NCBI RefSeq assembly: GCF_003097315.1
Contig: NZ_QDDL01000001.1
Span: 496,001-560,000 of the forward strand
DNA length: 64,000 nucleotides
Direction: 5' to 3'
Origin: Pelagibaculum spongiae
GTDB lineage: Bacteria; Pseudomonadota; Gammaproteobacteria; Enterobacterales; Pelagibaculaceae
Shown here piece by piece: positions 57,641 to 64,000 of this stretch. The first letter of the stretch is position 1, and each line of letters starts with the position of its first letter. A program made the position numbers and the translations under genes. The notes under the pieces are model-generated. The model was not told the origin of the DNA. It ran no database searches and worked only from the letters and a program-made list of their open reading frames with translations.

Positions 57641-58147
57641 TTAACCTAGGCCAGCAATACACGCCTGGTTAATTTGCGACCAATTAGTTTCAGCCAATAT
57701 ATTTCCTGCCTGACCATACCCCCAAAACGCCATCATTAATGCGAACACGCCAAGCAACACTGGCAACAACGCTTTAGCATAGACAGTCATGCCAAATACA
57801 TAGCGCCTGCGGAAATAGACCTTTTCACCCGGCAATGGATCTTGGCCCGCTCGCAGTATTTTTCTGCCGCGTAATAAAAACATGCCTATTCCGATTGATG
57901 CGAACATCGCCGGAATACCCACAAAAAGTCCGTAGAACATAACTCCAGCGCCATTAACCTCGGCATCAAACCAAAGATAATTTTGACACTGTACAGTATC
58001 GGCAAATTCTCGAAACCATGGAAACCAAACAAACTGAATTACCGCAGCAACCATTATTGCCAGTGAAATAAAAACCACTTTAAAACGACGAATTTTCTCT
58101 GGCGAGTGCTGCGGGGCAAAATTCTGCTTGGTATTTGACTCGATCAA
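57641..58147 (-). CDS. Hypothetical membrane protein B, putative immunity-type
   Basis: 168 residues with three predicted helices (about 26-45, 70-95, 125-145) and charged loops; no family recognised. The start is TTG at 58147 with GAGGAG six bases before; TTGA overlaps the stop of the degenerate A' gene. Its N-terminal PQHSPEKIRRFKVVFISLAI is clearly paralogous to the truncated copy at 58756-58878. Small membrane proteins after effector-like tails are typical of immunity proteins; that role is inference. Confidence 0.6.
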   Translation of the reverse strand: MIESNTKQNFAPQHSPEKIRRFKVVFISLAIMVAAVIQFVWFPWFREFADTVQCQNYLWFDAEVNGAGVMFYGLFVGIPAMFASIGIGMFLLRGRKILRAGQDPLPGEKVYFRRRYVFGMTVYAKALLPVLLGVFALMMAFWGYGQAGNILAETNWSQINQACIAGLG

Positions 58148-58363
58148 ACTTGCTCCTCAAATAAACTCGGAATATAAATCGTGGCACCGGCGAAAGTAAA
58201 TCCAATCATAATCACAACACCTAGTACAACAAACCAATAAGCTGCAGCATTATCTTAGCGATACAACCAACGCCCCGCCGCATAAACTTTTTTTGATAAA
58301 AGCGCATGCACCAGATAAATTACAAAGAAAAAACTAGCATCCAAAACCTATTACCGACAACAT
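58144..58363 (-). pseudogene. Degenerate copy (A') of the 72-residue membrane protein
   Basis: The minus strand encodes IGFGC, then after a short deletion and frame change YLVHALLSKKVYAAGRWLY, an in-frame TAA, and DNAAAYWFVVLGVV. This aligns along its length with the intact gene at 60684-60902 (VYALVSKKVYAAGRWLYR and so on). One frameshift and one stop disable it. It precedes gene B, while intact A precedes the truncated B copy. Confidence 0.85.
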
Positions 58364-58396
58364 TACGACAAACTCATCCCCCAAAAATTGGCTGTA

Positions 58397-58763
58397 TTAA
58401 AATGCAGCATCAGGTGCCATACCCGTAACGATTACCAGCATAACCCCGGCAAAGCCATGAATAAAGACGCCCGACCAATAAGAATCCCCTGGTTCAGACC
58501 GATACTGCCAACCGCCTTTAAAGAAAATCCGGCTAGATATAACCCCATAACAACAAAAAACAATTTCAAACATTCCTGCATATTTGAGCACATCCACGAT
58601 GTCAGCACCTCAGCTATTCCTGCAAATCGCGCTATTTGCCGCAGCCATTGCTCCACCTGCCGCAATTAATCCCGTATACATTAATACAATCCCAATAATT
58701 GGACCGACAAAGACACCACAAGCCTGTCATTGCAGCTAGAAAAACCATCATGGTCTTAAACAT
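58397..58763 (-). pseudogene. Broken small membrane-protein gene (frameshift and stop)
   Basis: A good ribosome binding site (GGGAGG) precedes ATG and MFKTMMVFLAAMTG. A one-base frame change is then needed to continue as GVFVGPIIGIVLMYTGLIAA. A TGA follows ICRNS, after which the same frame stays open (VDVLKYAGMFEIVF to the final MAPDAAF). The parts read as a helix-rich membrane protein when joined. They may instead be two genes fused by decay. Family unknown. Confidence 0.55.
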
Positions 58764-58878
58764 AAACCTCCCTTTCAAACTGAATGACCGCAGCAATGGA
58801 CAGTGCGACACCAATAAAAAGCACCTTAAATCGGTTCAGCTGCTTGGGGTTATGTTGCGGTACATATACTTGCTTCAT
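58756..58878 (-). pseudogene. Truncated copy (B') of membrane protein B
   Basis: 40 codons starting MKQVYVPQHNPKQLNRFKV and ending in a stop a few codons after AAVIQF. The first 34 residues align with gene B (PQHSPEKIRRFKV...AAVIQF), then the match stops abruptly. AGGTGA serves as ribosome binding site, so a 40-residue peptide could still be made. A 22-codon frame (58875-58943) overlaps its ATG by 4 bp. Confidence 0.7.
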
Positions 58879-58978
58879 TGTTCACCTGTATAAAAAGCGA
58901 CTGAAGTAGTCAACAGCTTCCAAGCAATGTGCACTTTGTTCATATATACCCCGTAAATACAGGTTAATTTTCTATGCA

Positions 58979-58986
58979 CTCAAAAC
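58979..58986 (+). repeat. Left 8-bp target duplication of the IS66-family element
   Basis: CTCAAAAC, identical to the copy at the right end; 8 bp is the size made by IS66-family elements. Confidence 0.93.
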
Positions 58987-59000
58987 GTAACCATTCAGCA
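58987..59000 (+). repeat. Left terminal inverted repeat of the IS
   Basis: GTAACCATTCAGCA, reverse complement of the right end. Confidence 0.93.
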
Positions 59001-59223
59001 CAATTTAATATAAAAATCGCTTGACAGGTTTTTTGATATTTTCCCGAATTTAAGCACCTCTTTCAGAATACCACTTAAACGCCGCATTAAACTGCTATTA
59101 ACACACCTGATTATCAATGTTTTTTGCTCAGAATAGCGCATCAGCATTCCGCTTCTAAAAAGTCGCCACAGTAAGCCTCAGAGACAAAAAAACCACCCTG
59201 AAAACCTGTGCGATAATAACCGC

Positions 59224-60666
59224 ATGGACTCAATCGAAATTAATAAAACAATCGCTGAAACCGAGCGATTGTTAGCCAAAAGCAAAAGCTTACCGCCCGA
59301 ACTGGTGGCGATGGTTCGTATGCTGATGCTCGTCGTTAAGATATTGCTTGATAGCAAAGGGCTAAACAGCAAAAACTCCAGCATTCCGCCATCGGCAGAT
59401 CCTAATCGAGAAAAGAAATCGCGCGCCAAAAGCAATAAAAACCCAGGCGGGCAGCCTGGCCATAAAGGCAGTAATTTATCACCGGTGAAAGACCCAGATG
59501 AAGTGCTGGATATTACGATTGATCGTAGCCAATTGCCGAAAGGAAAATACCGTGTTGTTGGCAGTGAAAGCCGCCAAGTAGTTGATGTTCGTATTACCCG
59601 ATATGTCACCGAATATCGGGCGCAGATTCTACAAGACGAGCAGGGTAACCAGTTTGTTGCTGAGTTTCCGCAAGGGGTCACTCGGCCAATACAATATGGC
59701 AATGAGTTTAAAGCCAACGCGGTTTATATGTCGAGCTACCAGCTGATTCCTTATGAACGGACTCAAAAGCACTTCGCTGAGATATTGGATGCGCCAATCA
59801 GCACCGGTAGCCTTGCCAATTTTAATCAGGAAGCTTTTCATCGACTGAAGCCATTTGCTCAGTTAGTACCGGCTATTTTGCGTGCTGGAGATTTGATTCA
59901 TGCCGATGAAACCGGCGTCAATATCAATGGTAAACGAAAGTGGCTACATGTCGCGAGCAATGACCGCTGGACGTGGATTGAAGCGCATGAATCAAGAGGT
60001 ATCGAGGCAATGGAAGCGATCGACATCTTGCCTAAATTTACCGGTTTATTGGTACACGATCACTGGAAAAGCTACTACCGATTTGTGCTGTGCTTGCATG
60101 TATTGTGTAACGCCCATCATGTACGTGAATTGGCGCGAGCCCATGAGCAAGATGGCCAGCAGTGGGCCAAGGCAATGGAAGATCTGCTTTATGAAATGAA
60201 TACGGCAGTCAATGAGGCGGGGGGTGAGTTGGATGAAAAGCAGTGTCAAAAATGGGTGAAGCGATATCGAAAAATATTAAAAGCAGGTGATCGGGAATGC
60301 CCGGCACCTGAGCCAAAAAAAGCGGATAAAAAAGGTCAATTAAAACGAGGGAAATTAGCACGAAGTAAATCGAGAAATTTATTAGAGCGGCTGCGGGATT
60401 TTGAAGCAGACGTGCTGCGGTTTATGAGTAATACCCGAGCACCGTTTACCAATAATCAGGGTGAACGGGACTTCCGTATGAGCAAGGTTCAGCAGAAGAT
60501 ATCAGGCTGCTTCCGCTCATGGGATGGCGTGAAAGCGTATTGCAGAATCCGGAGCTATATATCGACCTGCCAAAAAAATGGGGTCGGTGTTGGGGAAGCT
60601 TTGTCGTTATTATTTGCGGGTAAATGGCCGGACTTTATTCAGGAGAAATTGGATCGGTTGGTGTGA
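59224..60666 (+). CDS. IS66-family transposase (TnpC type)
   Basis: 480-residue DDE transposase. After an N-terminal helical region and the basic linker (SNKNPGGQPGHKGS) come the catalytic acids: IHADETGVN (about 227-235), LLVHDHWKSYY (about 277-287) and NNQGERDFR with the Glu (about 415-423). The zinc-like segment of classical IS66 is replaced by a shorter N-terminal part. No frameshift is seen, so it is probably active. Confidence 0.95.
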   Translation: MDSIEINKTIAETERLLAKSKSLPPELVAMVRMLMLVVKILLDSKGLNSKNSSIPPSADPNREKKSRAKSNKNPGGQPGHKGSNLSPVKDPDEVLDITIDRSQLPKGKYRVVGSESRQVVDVRITRYVTEYRAQILQDEQGNQFVAEFPQGVTRPIQYGNEFKANAVYMSSYQLIPYERTQKHFAEILDAPISTGSLANFNQEAFHRLKPFAQLVPAILRAGDLIHADETGVNINGKRKWLHVASNDRWTWIEAHESRGIEAMEAIDILPKFTGLLVHDHWKSYYRFVLCLHVLCNAHHVRELARAHEQDGQQWAKAMEDLLYEMNTAVNEAGGELDEKQCQKWVKRYRKILKAGDRECPAPEPKKADKKGQLKRGKLARSKSRNLLERLRDFEADVLRFMSNTRAPFTNNQGERDFRMSKVQQKISGCFRSWDGVKAYCRIRSYISTCQKNGVGVGEALSLLFAGKWPDFIQEKLDRLV

Positions 60667-60668
60667 CA

Positions 60669-60682
60669 TGCTGAATGGTTAC
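60669..60682 (+). repeat. Right terminal inverted repeat of the IS
   Basis: TGCTGAATGGTTAC, reverse complement of the left end. Confidence 0.93.
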
Positions 60683-60690
60683 CTCAAAAC
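60683..60690 (+). repeat. Right 8-bp target duplication of the IS66-family element
   Basis: CTCAAAAC. It contains the stop codon of the adjacent minus-strand gene (TGA at 60684-60686), so the insertion left that protein unchanged. Confidence 0.93.
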
Positions 60691-60902
60691 AAACCTGGCA
60701 GATATATCCCAGCGCAGAAAAAAGTGAAAACCATCATCACGACAACCCCCACTAAAGCAATCCAGTACGCCGCTGTATCTTCACAACGATATAGCCATCT
60801 ACCTGCCGCATATACTTTTTTAGATACAAGCGCATAGACAAAATAAATACAAAAGAACAAGCTTGCGCCCAGACACCCAAAACCAATAATTGGCAACATC
60901 AA
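60684..60902 (-). CDS. Small two-helix membrane protein A, putative immunity-type
   Basis: 72 residues, two hydrophobic helices (about 3-25 and 44-68) joined by a basic loop SKKVYAAGRWLYRCED. It starts 4 bp inside the end of the cassette-1 gene (ATGA), so the two are translationally coupled. A decayed paralogue lies at 58144-58363. No family recognised. Pairing of a hydrophobic effector-like tail with a tiny coupled membrane protein suggests an immunity or chaperone role; this is inference. Confidence 0.65.
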   Translation of the reverse strand: MMLPIIGFGCLGASLFFCIYFVYALVSKKVYAAGRWLYRCEDTAAYWIALVGVVVMMVFTFFCAGIYLPGLF

Positions 60903-61651
60903 GCAGGCCTCCTTGCTAAGTCTTTACATGCCTGGTCGGATGGCGCTAAAGAATTCCCCGCAATCAGGGAAGCATATAAAGCAACTAGACCCAACATCGG
61001 ATTCACAAAAAAACCTATAACTACAAACACAACAGCAATTGATGATAAAGCTAAAAACGCATCCCTGCATTTGCTATCTGAATTTGCTCTCGCGTGCAGT
61101 AAGTCATATACAAGGATTGCAGCAATAACTATCGATACAACCAAAAGAAGAACAGCAATCAAAACAGAACTGACAGCACCCGCTAAAATCCCAGTGAAAA
61201 AACCAATGGCCGTTAACCAACCGGCGAGGTCTTCATCAAGAGCTTCCCAACTCCCATTCGCTCCACCTGTAATTTTATATGCACCACTGCCGGTTTCTGG
61301 ATTTTCGATAATATAACCCGAGCCACTCCAGCCGAAGTAGTTGATTTCCCGCTCATGAACTTGCACGGTTTTTCCTTGGCTAATCGCATTGCGGATTTCG
61401 TTTTTGGTGGCGGAATCAATCGAGATATTGTTCAGCTGGTCGATATTTTCCTGGGTCAGGGTAAAGATTTTTTGCCCTTGCTGCGCAGCGACTTGCAACG
61501 CCTTGACAGCACTAACAGCTTGCGGCGCATTTGCCGGGTCTGTTGAATCATTGTTAAACAGCATTTCAGGAATTAAATGCTCAAATGCCGATGCCCGCGC
61601 CGCACTGGTGCGGTTTAAAGTAGTCCAGTCGACATAGCAGTTATTACCCAC
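60899..61651 (-). CDS. Orphan C-terminal cassette 1: conserved pre-tail segment plus hydrophobic multi-helix tail
   Basis: 250 residues from a GTG start with no clear ribosome binding site. The first ~135 residues (ASAFEHLIPEMLF, QQGQKIFTLTQENIDQL, then WSGSGYIIENPETGSGAYKI) resemble, from memory, the stretch before the C-terminus of large secreted transglutaminase-like/RHS-type proteins (compare the DPxTGAGAY motif). The last ~115 residues form three or four helices. The frame is protein-like upstream to 61723, where an in-frame TGA sits in a hairpin, so it looks like the displaced 3' end of a larger gene. Whether it is expressed is unknown. Confidence 0.6.
   Translation of the reverse strand: MGNNCYVDWTTLNRTSAARASAFEHLIPEMLFNNDSTDPANAPQAVSAVKALQVAAQQGQKIFTLTQENIDQLNNISIDSATKNEIRNAISQGKTVQVHEREINYFGWSGSGYIIENPETGSGAYKITGGANGSWEALDEDLAGWLTAIGFFTGILAGAVSSVLIAVLLLVVSIVIAAILVYDLLHARANSDSKCRDAFLALSSIAVVFVVIGFFVNPMLGLVALYASLIAGNSLAPSDQACKDLARRPA
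61254..61489 (-). repeat. 236-bp direct repeat, copy 1 (shared cassette block)
   Basis: Encodes the block from QQGQKIFTLT to TGGANG. It aligns without gaps to 62784-63019 with scattered, mostly silent differences; similarity ends sharply on both sides. Confidence 0.9.
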
Positions 61652-61967
61652 TTCGGTCGCTCCCAGCTGTTCAAGATTAATGGTTTTGATGACACTGACA
61701 TCATATCGGTAGACCAGTAATTTTCATTACTGGTCTACCGTGAATTAATATTTTTTATTTGCAGCCATTATGAAGGAGTGAAATCTTTGGCTGGCATCTG
61801 TTTTCCCTTGTTTCGTTAACACCGAAAATCAAGCCCAACCACCAGACCAACGCTGGCATAGGCTGGGCTATCAATACTCATTTTCCAATCAAAAGAAAAT
61901 CAGATTACTTATGCATAAGATTCATTTGCTCCTGCTCTTACCATTCCTTTGGGCTGTATGCTTTTCT
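61652..61967. other. Region between the two cassettes with a long palindrome and gene remnants
   Basis: No complete gene in 316 bases. The first ~70 bases continue the cassette-1 reading frame on the minus strand, then come a perfect 15-bp palindrome and AT-rich sequence. A 21-codon minus-strand frame near 61822-61887 (reading SPAYASVGLVVGLDF) looks like a barrel-type protein end but is too short to assign. Confidence 0.5.
61707..61740. repeat. Perfect 15-bp inverted repeat with 4-base loop at the cassette-1 boundary
   Basis: CGGTAGACCAGTAAT-TTTC-ATTACTGGTCTACCG; as minus-strand RNA the loop is GAAA, a stable GNRA tetraloop. There is no U-tract. It sits exactly where the open cassette-1 frame begins. 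Confidence 0.85.
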
Positions 61968-62351
61968 CTACCAAAATGCAAACATTGCCCCTGCTCCAAC
62001 AGCAATCAGTGCAAGCATTACACAAAAATCAAAAAACCTTCTTTTCAAACAGAAAAAATTGCTTGAAGGGTTTTTTATAACAATCACAGTATCTCCAACT
62101 AAAACATTTGGGCCAAACCCTTTCAAAAACAACCCTTGCTGCCCCCCAAGCTTCTTTTCTTTATTTAACATGAATTTATATAAGACCGCCTTATATTTCA
62201 ATCTAAAGAGAACACTTCCAGGAACAGATTTATTTACATACTCGACCTGCATTACTTTTGCCTGAATATCCACCCAAAACAAACTCCAAACATACCAAAT
62301 GATTGCATATAAGCAGATAGCCAAACCCATAAATATAATGATGATATTCAT
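61968..62351 (-). CDS. DUF3592-like small membrane protein, putative immunity-type
   Basis: 127 residues: one N-terminal helix (about 4-26), a soluble beta-rich middle (VMQVEYVNKSVPGSVLFRLKY...GDTVIVI) and a C-terminal helix (about 106-125). This is the topology of DUF3592-type proteins. AAGGA lies six bases before the ATG. It begins 8 bp after cassette 2 ends, mirroring protein A after cassette 1. Function unknown; immunity to the preceding tail is inferred from position. Confidence 0.6.
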   Translation of the reverse strand: MNIIIIFMGLAICLYAIIWYVWSLFWVDIQAKVMQVEYVNKSVPGSVLFRLKYKAVLYKFMLNKEKKLGGQQGLFLKGFGPNVLVGDTVIVIKNPSSNFFCLKRRFFDFCVMLALIAVGAGAMFAFW

Positions 62352-62359
62352 TTCAATCC

Positions 62360-63052
62360 TTATGCAAACCGAGCGAACTGCTCATCCCATCGTCTCACAT
62401 GTGAAAACAAATAATTACCCAAGGTATTTGCAAAAACAGCAATTATTGCTGCAACTGCACCTCCAATTAAAAAGGCGATTGCCGAAGAAGATATCGCAGC
62501 GACCACCAGCGCAACTACTTCTAATGTAATTGCAAATGCAACTACCGATATTACTGCCAATCCAATTTTTGATTCTAAAGAGTGTTCACTTAAGGCAATT
62601 GAAGTAAACCCTACAAGCAAACCAAATACTCCTGCCACTTTTGCTAATTTTGCAGCTGATTGAAGTTTTTTTATTTTTTCCGACCACCATGCATCAGCAT
62701 ATTTAGCAAACTTACCCGTATATCCATCAGCCGCACCCAATAAAAAAGCGATCATGCCATAAAGATAATTTATAAGTGCCGCCCCATTCGCCCCGCCGGT
62801 GATTTTATATGCACCGCTGCCGGTCTCGGGGTTTTCGATAATATATCCCGAGCCACTCCAGCCGAAGTAGTTGATTTCTTTTTCATGCACTTGCACGGTT
62901 TTACCCTGGCTAATGGCATTACGGATTTCGTTTTTGGCGGCATGATCAATCGAGATATTATTTAACTGATCGATATTATCTTTGGTTAAGGTAAATATCT
63001 TCTGCCCTTGTTGGGCGGCACTGCCTTTATGTGTTAGCTCTCCAAATAGCAC
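62360..63052 (-). CDS. Orphan C-terminal cassette 2: same conserved block, different hydrophobic tail
   Basis: 230 residues from GTG, with TAA directly upstream in frame. After about ten unrelated residues (LFGELTHKGS) the sequence joins the shared block at AAQQGQKIFTL and runs to KITGGANG, then departs into a new tail. That tail has an amphipathic stretch (WWSEKIKKLQSAAKLAKVAG) and three or four helices. The abrupt switch at both ends of the block is the pattern of recombined effector cassettes. The start lacks a clear ribosome binding site, so expression is uncertain. Confidence 0.6.
   Translation of the reverse strand: MLFGELTHKGSAAQQGQKIFTLTKDNIDQLNNISIDHAAKNEIRNAISQGKTVQVHEKEINYFGWSGSGYIIENPETGSGAYKITGGANGAALINYLYGMIAFLLGAADGYTGKFAKYADAWWSEKIKKLQSAAKLAKVAGVFGLLVGFTSIALSEHSLESKIGLAVISVVAFAITLEVVALVVAAISSSAIAFLIGGAVAAIIAVFANTLGNYLFSHVRRWDEQFARFA
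62784..63019 (-). repeat. 236-bp direct repeat, copy 2 (shared cassette block)
   Basis: Gap-free counterpart of 61254-61489 in the same orientation, 1530 bp away. Confidence 0.9.
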
Positions 63053-63100
63053 TTAAGTGCAACCGGAATTGTCACAGCTGCCAGTCAAATCCAAATATCA

Positions 63101-63595
63101 TTACTTCTTTTCATCCACCGGTACTAAAAACGCAACATCTGGAGTATTGGTAGAAAAGTGAATTTGAACCGGGTGGTTTCGATCTTCCCAATCAACCCGA
63201 TGCGCATTACGAAATATTTCCCCTTTATACTCAAATTCAAAGTACGCCTTATCCTTGCATGCGTACTTGCCATCACAGTTTCGACGCCAGCTTAGTTTGG
63301 TTACTTTTGTGTAAGCACCATGTTTTTGTAGCTCTTTGTTTACAAAATAATCATTAGAAAAATACCCCCTCAGGAAAGACCCGAAAAAAACGATTCCAAG
63401 CAACAATTCTTTAACCACAGATTCTTTATCCCTATAGAAAATCTTGTTACCGGGGGTTTTCTGGTAAATCAAAAACAGTCCAGCCAGCATAATCCAAAAG
63501 TACCACACGCCCTGTAAGTACTCCGAATGCTCAAAACGATAAAATCCCCAAATGCCCGTCATCCATAACAACAGACCAAAAACAAAATAGCCCAT
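63101..63595 (-). CDS. Hypothetical membrane protein with soluble C-terminal domain
   Basis: 164 residues. Three hydrophobic stretches in the first ~90 residues are followed by a soluble part with two cysteines (NCDGKYACKDK) and a beta-rich end (YFEFEYKGEIFRNAHRVDW). That part is loosely like DUF3592. GGGGAG precedes the ATG, one base after the upstream stop. Position before cassette 2 on the same strand suggests it served a further cassette lying upstream. No function assigned. Confidence 0.6.
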   Translation of the reverse strand: MGYFVFGLLLWMTGIWGFYRFEHSEYLQGVWYFWIMLAGLFLIYQKTPGNKIFYRDKESVVKELLLGIVFFGSFLRGYFSNDYFVNKELQKHGAYTKVTKLSWRRNCDGKYACKDKAYFEFEYKGEIFRNAHRVDWEDRNHPVQIHFSTNTPDVAFLVPVDEKK

Positions 63596-64000
63596 CTAAT
63601 CTCCCCTGAAATCAAGCCATAAAAAACTCCAAGCAATTAGGCCAAGCAGCAAAACAGCGACACCTTTTAAAACAAACGGGACGGTCAAAGCCAGCCCCAT
63701 TGAGATAAGCCATACCAGCAAAAGCAGGGCCTTATATGTAAGAATCAATTTTTCGCTGAAACGCTTTTGCAGCGGATAAAAAGCAATCAGGGAGTAGGAG
63801 CCTGTATACATCGCATATTGATAAAACCAGTTCCCAATGTTTGATAAGTACATAACTACTCCAGCTCCGAGCAGTAACAAGAAAGCACCACTTGCCAGAA
63901 CCCTGTGCCGCTTAGGCAACAACATTATCGCCCACGGAGGACAGACTACAGATAAAGCCAAAAATTTTCTGGCAACTTGTTCTGATTCAAAATAAATTGA
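63596..64000 (-). CDS. Hypothetical multi-helix membrane protein, 5' end beyond the right window edge
   Basis: Four or five predicted helices (for example VLASGAFLLLLGAGVVMYL and GVAVLLLGLIAWSFLW). A TTG at 63961 could start it, but the frame stays open to the window edge with protein-like residues (FESEQVARKILALSVV), so the true start is probably outside. It is followed one base later by the 164-residue membrane gene, forming an operon. Confidence 0.55.
   Translation of the reverse strand, partial: SIYFESEQVARKFLALSVVCPPWAIMLLPKRHRVLASGAFLLLLGAGVVMYLSNIGNWFYQYAMYTGSYSLIAFYPLQKRFSEKLILTYKALLLLVWLISMGLALTVPFVLKGVAVLLLGLIAWSFLWLDFRGD

Larger units (their letters stand above)
58987..60682 (+). 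mobile_element. Intact IS66-family insertion sequence, single-transposase type
   Basis: 1696 bp bounded by 14-bp perfect inverted repeats GTAACCATTCAGCA, with the GTAA end typical of IS66, and flanked by 8-bp duplications. It carries only the large transposase gene and no tnpA/tnpB accessory genes, as in the ISBst12 subgroup. Perfect ends, perfect duplication and an uninterrupted transposase point to a recent insertion. Between the left repeat and the transposase start lie about 220 bp without a gene. Confidence 0.95.

Noticed and set aside
59178-59717. 179-codon minus-strand open frame
   Set aside because: Antisense shadow of the IS66 transposase; Ser/Leu-rich mirror composition.
61822-61887. 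21-codon minus-strand frame reading SPAYASVGLVVGLDF
   Set aside because: It may be the end of a lost barrel protein, but it is too short and isolated to annotate.
1-64000. CRISPR arrays, tRNA genes and prophage genes
   Set aside because: I looked for regularly spaced repeats, tRNA-like cloverleaf sequence with CCA ends, and phage structural genes, and saw none.

Overview
The window is a chromosomal segment of a Gammaproteobacterium of moderate to low G+C content. The evidence is the gene content: ZapD, YacG, SspA/SspB, LpoA, YraN and DiaA, LpxC (so an outer membrane with lipid A), a meso-DAP type MurE, a bc1 complex, a class A RNase P RNA and a type IV pilus pilABCD cluster. I cannot name the genus from sequence alone; an Oceanospirillales- or Alteromonadales-like marine lineage would fit.

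Layout. 1-2.0 kb: a UvrD-like helicase cut by the window edge, and pdxH. 2.4-11.4 kb: a block between pdxH and the pilin gene with a TfpX/TfpZ-type pilin accessory protein, a GT-C membrane glycosyltransferase, a small EamA-type membrane protein, two GT2 glycosyltransferases, a WecB-like epimerase, an ABC exporter and a large polytopic protein with a helical tail. It looks like a surface-glycan or pilin-decoration locus. 11.5-17.6 kb: pilA, pilB, pilC, pilD, coaE, zapD. 17.5-25 kb: yacG, a Nudix/ThiE-like fusion, argJ, secA, an M23 peptidase, a DciA-like gene and lpxC. 25.2-43.1 kb: the complete dcw cell-wall and division cluster in the order mraZ-rsmH-ftsL-ftsI-murE-murF-mraY-murD-ftsW-murG-murC-murB-ddlB-ftsQ-ftsA-ftsZ, all on the minus strand and mostly with overlapping or abutting ends. 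It is headed by a sigma-70 type promoter and four 10-bp MraZ boxes. 43.2-57.4 kb: rnpB, rsmI, lpoA-yraN-diaA, sspA-sspB, petABC, rplM-rpsI, zapE, an alpha/beta hydrolase, a peptide deformylase, and a type II NADH dehydrogenase fused to a cyclic-nucleotide-binding-like domain.

57.4-64 kb is the accessory end. Two genes share a nearly identical 236-bp block (about 79 residues) and then diverge into different hydrophobic multi-helix tails. Each is followed at once by a small membrane protein gene, as in C-terminal cassettes of polymorphic effectors with immunity genes. The conserved block resembles, from memory, the segment just before the C-terminus of large secreted transglutaminase-like/RHS-type proteins. 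Neither gene has the large N-terminal part, so they look like displaced (orphan) cassettes. Next to them lies a decayed duplication of a two-gene membrane-protein module, split by an intact 1696-bp IS66-family element. That element has 14-bp terminal inverted repeats and a perfect 8-bp target duplication (CTCAAAAC).

Three translation starts elsewhere are notable. rsmH has no ATG, GTG or TTG at the expected place and appears to start at CTG overlapping the mraZ stop. The M23 peptidase and DciA-like genes are divergent, and their start codons overlap within one CATG. murC starts at a GTG overlapping murG, behind a GGAGGT ribosome binding site.
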